The notes under the pieces: model-generated
Database searches by the model: none
Seen by the model: only the letters and a program-made list of their open reading frames with translations
Told to the model about the DNA's origin: nothing
Made by a program: the position numbers and the translations under genes
Assembly: GCA_963650385.1 (NCBI GenBank)
Contig: CAVJLL010000076.1
Location: 1-10,150, forward strand
Source of the DNA: CAG-791 sp963650385
GTDB taxonomy: Bacteria > Bacillota > Clostridia > Lachnospirales > Lachnospiraceae
DNA: 10,150 nt
Direction of reading: 5' to 3'
In this document: one piece after another, positions 6,217 through 10,150 of the stretch
Position numbering within the stretch: the stretch's first letter is position 1
Layout: every line of letters starts with the position of its first letter

Positions 6217-7275
6217 TTATACCTCTTCTGTCTCCGGTGTGCTCTCCGCCGCGGCCGGCTTCCTTGCTCCCTCCGGATCCAGTCCGTAGTGCTCCCGAAC
6301 CTTCTGGTCGATCTCATACAGCAGCTGCGGATGGTCCTCGAGGTACTTTTTAGCGTTTTCGCGGCCCTGCCCGATCTTCTCATTGCCGTAGTTGTACCAG
6401 GCACCGCTCTTGATGACGATATCGCTTCCGGCCGCAAGGTCCAGAACATCGCCGGAATAGGAAATTCCCTTTCCGAACATGATATCGAACTCCGCCTCCT
6501 TGAACGGCGGTGCGATCTTGTTCTTCACGACCTTGACGCGCGTACGGTTTCCCGTCACCTCGCCGCTCTGCTTGATGGACTCGATGCGGCGGACATCCAG
6601 ACGGATGGAGGAATAGAACTTCAGCGCACGGCCGCCGGTCGTCGTCTCCGGGCTTCCGAACATGACGCCCACCTTCTCGCGCAGCTGGTTGATGAACACC
6701 ACCGTGCAGTTGGTCTTGGATATCACTGCCGTGAGCTTGCGAAGCGCCTGGCTCATCAGTCTGGCCTGAAGGCCCACATGGGAATCTCCCATGTCGCCGT
6801 CAATCTCTGCCTTCGGGACAAGTGCGGCAACCGAGTCCACGACCACGATGTCGATGGCTCCGGACCGTACCATGGTCTCTGCGATCTCCAGCCCCTGCTC
6901 GCCCGAATCCGGCTGTGAAATGTAAAGGTTATCGATATCGACGCCGATATTCCGTGCATAGACAGGGTCCAGCGCATGCTCGGCATCAATAAAGCCTGCA
7001 ATGCCGCCCCGGCGCTGAATCTCCGAGATCATATGCAGCGTCAGTGTAGTCTTACCGGAGGATTCCGGGCCGTAAACCTCAATCACTCTTCCCTTGGGAA
7101 TACCGCCGAGTCCAAGAGCAATGTCCAGTGCCAGTGAACCCGTGGGAGTTGTCTCTACATTCATTGTCGTGGAAGGGTCGCCCAGCTTCATGACTGCGCC
7201 CTTGCCGTATTGCTTCTCAATCTGCGAAATTGCAGCATCCAGTGCCTTTAAACGATCGTCACGATCCATAGCCAT
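6217..7275 (-). CDS. recA: recombinase RecA
   Basis: The 352-residue product carries every RecA landmark: Walker A GPESSGKT (69-76), catalytic Glu99 in IDAEHALD, Walker B IVVVDSVAAL ending at Asp147, loop L1 around DGDMGDSHVGLQAR (159-172), and loop L2 with NQLREKVGVMFGSPET (196-211). It ends in a short acidic tail. RecA forms ATP-dependent filaments on single-stranded DNA, performs strand exchange and stimulates LexA self-cleavage. The start MAMDRDD at 7275 is chosen because AAAAGGAG lies 7 nt upstream and the family begins here. The longer in-frame extension to 7353 runs through the promoter and operator. The gene is first in a recA-recX unit. Confidence 0.98.
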   Translation of the reverse strand: MAMDRDDRLKALDAAISQIEKQYGKGAVMKLGDPSTTMNVETTPTGSLALDIALGLGGIPKGRVIEVYGPESSGKTTLTLHMISEIQRRGGIAGFIDAEHALDPVYARNIGVDIDNLYISQPDSGEQGLEIAETMVRSGAIDIVVVDSVAALVPKAEIDGDMGDSHVGLQARLMSQALRKLTAVISKTNCTVVFINQLREKVGVMFGSPETTTGGRALKFYSSIRLDVRRIESIKQSGEVTGNRTRVKVVKNKIAPPFKEAEFDIMFGKGISYSGDVLDLAAGSDIVIKSGAWYNYGNEKIGQGRENAKKYLEDHPQLLYEIDQKVREHYGLDPEGARKPAAAESTPETEEV

Positions 7276-7307
7276 AACCAAACTCCTTTTCACCGTTCGA
7301 GGCGGTT

Positions 7308-7321
7308 CGAACGTTTGTTCT
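7308..7321 (-). promoter_or_regulatory. LexA operator (Cheo/SOS box) of recA
   Basis: CGAACGTTTGTTCT contains a perfect GAAC-N4-GTTC (7309-7320) preceded by C, matching the Gram-positive LexA consensus CGAACN4GTTCG at all but the last base. It lies immediately downstream of the -10 box, covering the predicted transcription start, so LexA binding would block initiation until DNA damage. Confidence 0.9.
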
Positions 7322-7328
7322 GTTTTGC

Positions 7329-7357
7329 AGTATAACAGTTCTCCCCTGCGCATGCAA
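7329..7357 (-). promoter_or_regulatory. recA promoter
   Basis: On the minus strand TTGCAT (7352-7357) and TATACT (7329-7334) are separated by exactly 17 bp. The predicted start near 7322 gives a leader of about 47 nt with the LexA box at its beginning. Confidence 0.8.
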
Positions 7358-7407
7358 GGGTCTGCTGCTGCGTTTTATTCTTAAGGGTTTATTTGTTACT
7401 GTACAGA

Positions 7408-7443
7408 CGCCAGCCAACGACTTGTCCTGTCGTTTGGCTGGCG
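7408..7443. repeat. strong hairpin between the 138-residue gene and recA
   Basis: CGCCAGCCAACGAC (7408-7421) pairs with GTCGTTTGGCTGGCG (7429-7443): 14 bp with a single bulged base and a 7-nt loop. It is flanked by GTACAG on the left and CTGT on the right, which could extend the structure. Neither side has a T-run, so intrinsic termination is not evident. It could be an RNA processing or transcript 3'-end structure, or a genomic repeat unit. The rest of 7354-7531 holds only the recA promoter and nothing else I recognise. Confidence 0.6.
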
Positions 7444-7531
7444 AGTGAACTGTGAAACTCAGAAAGATTCATGACGAAAATTCAGATATGATCTGCGTCC
7501 GGCGCCTGCTCAAAGCTGCCGGCCACACCGA

Positions 7532-7948
7532 TTATACCACAAAATTCATGAGTCCCATCTTCGAAAGCTGGAGTTCCGAGACAATCATTCCCATCAGCTC
7601 CTTCTGCTGCGGAGTAATGGCCGCAAGCTCCTCCGGCGTCAGTACCCGTTCCTCGTAGGAGACCTCCTCCCGGCCGCCCAGATGCTTCTTGCGGATGGGT
7701 ACGTAGACACGGATTCTGGCCCGCAGCTGCTGGTAGGCCCGGCAGCTCTCCGAATCCGGCTGCATGTAATACAGATGGCTTTCCAGCGTCGTGTCCTCCG
7801 CTACCTCCTGCAGGATGATCTTCTTGATGATGCAGCGATATTTGTAGCTGATATCGATGTTCTCCAGAAGCTCCCGGTAGGTGTACCTGGAGCCCAGCTG
7901 TAAAAGCGAAAGGCTGTCCAGAATGTATTTGTAATCGTTATCGTTCAT
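7532..7948 (-). CDS. unknown 138-residue protein
   Basis: I do not recognise the family. The product begins MNDNDYKYILDSLSLLQLG and has no signal peptide, membrane segment or cysteine cluster. It is mixed in charge, with a basic middle (RARIRVYVPIRKKHLGG) and a C-terminal helical part with hydrophobic residues (EELAAITPQQKELMGMIV). Two ATGs compete: 7954 is only 1 nt from GGAG, while 7948 has GGAG with 7 nt spacing and is chosen. It lies 114 bp after the sigma-like gene in the same direction, in a GC-rich gap with no obvious terminator, so co-expression is plausible. Codon use resembles the neighbours, which supports a real gene. Confidence 0.7.
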   Translation of the reverse strand: MNDNDYKYILDSLSLLQLGSRYTYRELLENIDISYKYRCIIKKIILQEVAEDTTLESHLYYMQPDSESCRAYQQLRARIRVYVPIRKKHLGGREEVSYEERVLTPEELAAITPQQKELMGMIVSELQLSKMGLMNFVV

Positions 7949-8062
7949 TCCCATGCTCCAACTGCCCGGATGTTCCGGTTTATGCTCCCGTGCAGGCGCC
8001 GGCCAGGCGACGGGTCCCGGCGGCGTTGTTCGTCCGCCCCGTCGTCCGTCTGTGCTCTTGCG

Positions 8063-8812
8063 TCACTCCTCCTGCGCAATGGCCTCGATCTTGTTCCCGG
8101 ACACGCGGATGGCTTCCCGGATTTCCTCTTCCGTCACATCACCCTCGGCGGCCAGCTCCTCCACGGTCACCTTCCTGCGCAGGAGCTCTGAGAGCTCGTT
8201 GGCCTTGTCCAGCACCTTGTTGGCCCTGTCTGCTGCCTGCTGATCCGCTGAGAGCTCATCCAGATTCTCAGCCACCAGGTCCTCCATGGCGTGCATGATG
8301 CGCTCCGCCAGTGCCCCCTCTACCTCCTCCGGTCCCTCCAGAGGAGCCAGAAGCTTCGTCGCACGGACCAGTGCCTCGTTTCCTGCACCGATGAGATCCT
8401 CCATATAGACGCCCTGCCCGGCATAGAGCCGTGCAATGTCGATCACCTTCGGCAGCATCCACTCTGCCAGCTGGCGCTGTGCCTGTGCTTCTCCCGCCAT
8501 GGCCCGGATCTCTGCCGCCTCCAGCTCGCCCTCCTGGGGCTGTTCCATCTCCTCCACCATCCGTCGGTAATCCTCCAGATAGTTGTGTTCCTCCTCGGAA
8601 AGCCGTTCCTCGGTCTCCAGCGGAACATCGATGCCGATGTTGTTGGCTGCCAGGTATTCCTCCACGAGCTTTCGCTGCTCATCATCCAGCGAGAGCTCCG
8701 AAAGTGCCTGGTCCAGCTGACTTTTATCGATAACGCCACGGTTCTTCCTCGCCGCGCGAACCAGACTGCGGAGGATGTCCTGCAGCCTCTTTTCACGATC
8801 CTGTGTATCCAT
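8063..8812 (-). CDS. sigma-70-like protein lacking regions 2.4 and 4
   Basis: The 249-residue acidic protein has a start at 8812 supported by AAGGGAG 9 nt upstream; the longer in-frame ATG at 8848 would include that site. Residues 8-62 resemble sigma region 1.1 (helical, with LVEEYLAANNIGID). Residues 108-152 resemble regions 2.1-2.2 (QRQLAEWMLPKVIDIARLY, then MEDLIGAGNEALVRATK), the core-RNA-polymerase-binding part. Residues 213-237 resemble the start of region 3 (RKVTVEELAAEGDVTEEEI). The segment where 2.3-2.4 should be lacks the aromatic, DNA-melting residues, and there is no region 4. It could therefore bind core polymerase or another sigma partner without recognising promoters; this is inference from family knowledge. 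It follows the rhomboid-like gene after a 124-bp gap containing repeat copy B. Confidence 0.75.
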   Translation of the reverse strand: MDTQDREKRLQDILRSLVRAARKNRGVIDKSQLDQALSELSLDDEQRKLVEEYLAANNIGIDVPLETEERLSEEEHNYLEDYRRMVEEMEQPQEGELEAAEIRAMAGEAQAQRQLAEWMLPKVIDIARLYAGQGVYMEDLIGAGNEALVRATKLLAPLEGPEEVEGALAERIMHAMEDLVAENLDELSADQQAADRANKVLDKANELSELLRRKVTVEELAAEGDVTEEEIREAIRVSGNKIEAIAQEE

Positions 8813-8936
8813 ACCTATAAACTCCCTTGTCAAAATCACAGCAGCCATTCAGCGCCCATTCGCAAAATCGCTGCTGCAAAGCTTCTCTTTTACTCATGCG
8901 GCGTTCTCGAATTTGCTTCGCAATTCTCAATGCCAT
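8793..8936 (-). CDS. possible 47-residue ORF from repeat copy B
   Basis: ATG at 8936 follows directly after the TAA of the rhomboid-like gene. The frame runs 47 codons to TGA 8793-8795, overlapping the first 20 bases of the sigma-like gene. It starts MALRIAKQIRERR and continues MSKREALQQRFCEWAL, the same core peptide as the leader ORF at 1833-1976. An internal start at the second Met (8897) is possible. There is no strong ribosome binding site, but the position between two co-oriented genes would allow translational coupling. Repeat origin and lack of a known family keep this tentative. Confidence 0.25.
   Translation of the reverse strand: MALRIAKQIRERRMSKREALQQRFCEWALNGCCDFDKGVYRYGYTGS
8846..8934 (-). 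repeat. dispersed intergenic repeat, copy B
   Basis: The left edge is ATTCAGCGCCCAT, followed by the 56-nt core 8854-8909 (50 of 56 identical to copy A). The right module, AATTTGCTTCGCAA (8910-8923), is an imperfect palindrome also seen in copies C and D. This copy therefore carries both modules and best represents the full element. Confidence 0.75.
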
Positions 8937-10007
8937 TTACCGCTCATCCGATGTGCCGGGCTCGATCGTCACGCTCTCCTCTGCCGCAATCGGTCCACCC
9001 CCGTTCACTGCATGCTGATGCCGGAACAGGTGCTCCTGGCAGAACTCGTAGCTTCCCTGGCACCTCGAGCAGTAGCGGAATTCCATGGACGGGTCATCCA
9101 GCTCCGTCCGGCCGCAGATCGCGCAGCGGTGCCTTGGCGCCTCTGCCTGCCGCGGGCGCATTTTGGAAGCGTTCTCCGCACTCTGTCCAGCACTCGAATT
9201 CCCCGTCTGCCCCGGTCTGCTGCTGAAGCGTCCGCCGCCGTCCGCAGCGGTGCTCTGGCTCTTCCCGCGCTTTACGGCCTTCTGGAATGCCTTGCGCCGC
9301 TTAATCTCCTGCGGTGAGAACCGCCGGATCCTGCTCTGTCGGATCCAGAAAATAAGGAAATTCGCCAGCGAGGCCGCCATGGATATGCAGATGTACCATC
9401 TGCCTGCCGCCGCCATCTGCAGAAAATCAATGCCGAGAATCACGCCGTAGATGATGCCCATCCACTTAACCTTCACCGGAATGATAAACCACAGGAGCAC
9501 CACCGCATTCGGGAAGGTCGCCGCATAGGCCAGAAAGATCGACATGTTGACGTAATAAGTACTGAAATACCTCGCCAGTGCGGTAAAGCCGATCTGCAGC
9601 GTCTGCGCATCCGGCGTAACGCCTGCTGCCGCAAACATGATGTAGTAGACCGCCATCGCCGCAAAGGCCCCGACAATCGTAATCAGAACGCCCAGCCAGA
9701 TGTAAACATTGTATTCATAGGTTCCCCAGGCCCGCTCCAGCGAGGTCCCGATGGAATAATAGAACATCATCGCCACCAGGATAAAGAAAATATTGCTCGT
9801 ATCCGGCGGCACCAGGACCCACGTCAGAAGCCGCCAGATCTGCCCGTGGCAGATCGCATACGGATTCAGTGTCAGATAATCCAGGAAGCCGGCATTGACA
9901 TACTGCAGAATATAACCGAAGCCGTAGCACAGAATGATCACCAGCGACAGATTCGGAATCGCGTACTTTTCCATTACTTCCCGGAAGTTCTTTTTCTTTT
10001 TGTTCAT
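8937..10007 (-). CDS. rhomboid-like multi-pass membrane protein with zinc-binding tail
   Basis: The 356-residue product has about six hydrophobic segments between residues 19 and 222 and a basic, disordered-looking stretch (223-290). Its tail has Cys295/298, Cys313/316, Cys323, His326, His330 and His332, a zinc-finger-like arrangement. The N-terminal half follows the rhomboid plan (NPYAICHGQIWRLLTWVLVPP, then LERAWGTYEYNVY). I find no GxSG serine motif, so proteolytic activity is doubtful and a pseudoprotease-like role is more likely (inference). Start choice is uncertain. ATG 10007 has AGGAGAGG only 18 nt upstream, whereas a CTG at 10019 in frame has it at 6 nt; ATG 9971 would remove the basic N-terminus. 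It is followed by repeat copy B and the sigma-like gene. Confidence 0.72.
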   Translation of the reverse strand: MNKKKKNFREVMEKYAIPNLSLVIILCYGFGYILQYVNAGFLDYLTLNPYAICHGQIWRLLTWVLVPPDTSNIFFILVAMMFYYSIGTSLERAWGTYEYNVYIWLGVLITIVGAFAAMAVYYIMFAAAGVTPDAQTLQIGFTALARYFSTYYVNMSIFLAYAATFPNAVVLLWFIIPVKVKWMGIIYGVILGIDFLQMAAAGRWYICISMAASLANFLIFWIRQSRIRRFSPQEIKRRKAFQKAVKRGKSQSTAADGGGRFSSRPGQTGNSSAGQSAENASKMRPRQAEAPRHRCAICGRTELDDPSMEFRYCSRCQGSYEFCQEHLFRHQHAVNGGGPIAAEESVTIEPGTSDER

Positions 10008-10055
10008 GTTCGTTGTCAGACTTGTCCTCTCCTGATATAGATTTCGCTGTCCTCA

Positions 10056-10085
10056 AGCATACTTCACACTCTGCCGCCTTCGCAA
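10056..10085 (-). promoter_or_regulatory. candidate promoter of the rhomboid-like gene
   Basis: On the minus strand TTGCGA (10080-10085), an 18-bp spacer and TATGCT (10056-10061) suit a sigma-A promoter with a start near 10049 and a leader of about 42 nt. The match is moderate. Confidence 0.4.
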
Positions 10086-10116
10086 GCCGCTGCGCCCCGC
10101 TTCACACTTTTTTAAG

Positions 10117-10150
10117 TATTCAGCCCCATTTCGAATTTGCTCCGCAAATC
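10117..10150 (-). repeat. dispersed intergenic repeat, copy D, cut by window edge
   Basis: ATTCAGCCCCATTTCG followed by AATTTGCTCCGCAAATC repeats the left end and ATTTGC palindrome of copy C. The minus strand is open from the edge to TAA 10112-10114, reading DLRSKFEMGLNT. It might therefore be the C-terminus of a gene outside the window, or just repeat sequence. Confidence 0.6.

Noticed and set aside
5593..6918. 441-codon open frame on the plus strand
   Set aside because: It spans antisense to both recX and recA, which are unmistakable; composition is typical of an antisense shadow.
7276..7353. 26-residue N-terminal extension of RecA
   Set aside because: It would translate through the LexA box and start upstream of the predicted transcript start, and a good ribosome binding site precedes ATG 7275.

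Overview
The window looks like a chromosomal segment of a moderately GC-rich Firmicute of class Clostridia, most likely family Lachnospiraceae. The reasons are the recA-recX-rny gene order, a Bacillus/Clostridium-type LexA box upstream of recA, AGGAG-type ribosome binding sites, and several proteins resembling families I know mainly from Lachnospiraceae (sigma-70-like truncated protein, rhomboid-like membrane protein with a zinc-finger tail, lipoprotein tyrosine phosphatase). Genus cannot be decided from the sequence alone. Apart from repeated intergenic sequences, I see no phage, IS transposase, CRISPR array or plasmid gene.

Layout, left to right. 1-369 (+): C-terminal part of a TmcAL-type tRNA(Met) cytidine acetate ligase, cut by the window edge. 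435-1826 (-): SseB-like protein, convergent with the first gene. 2117-2189 (+): tRNA-Ala with anticodon CGC, its own promoter and a strong terminator. 2355-3626 (+): secreted lipoprotein of the CX5R tyrosine phosphatase type. 3627-3885: repeat-rich convergent intergenic region ending in a 17-bp terminator. 3886-5442 (-): rny (RNase Y). 5587-6210 (-): recX. 6217-7275 (-): recA with promoter and LexA operator. 7532-7948 (-): unknown 138-residue protein. 8063-8812 (-): sigma-70-like protein lacking the DNA-recognition regions. 8937-10007 (-): rhomboid-like membrane protein with a C-terminal zinc-binding tail.

How the genes work together. recA and recX are 6 bp apart and form an SOS operon: RecA does recombination and LexA cleavage, and RecX restrains RecA. 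rny follows but has its own TTGACA-N17-TACTAT promoter overlapping the recX stop, so the RNA-decay endonuclease can be made independently of SOS. The upstream minus-strand genes (rhomboid-like, sigma-like, unknown) are all co-oriented, but strong internal signals (the recA promoter and a 14-bp hairpin) separate them functionally from recA.

The least explained feature is a dispersed repeat present four times in the same orientation (about 1919-1988, 3645-3793, 8846-8934, 10117-10150). Two copies share a 56-nt core (50 of 56 identical). On the minus strand that core reads as a small conserved peptide, MSKR(K/E)A(A/L)QQRFCEWAL, placed just before the ribosome binding site of the next gene. The other two copies lack the core and carry a short palindrome instead; one of them has terminal inverted repeats like a miniature mobile element.
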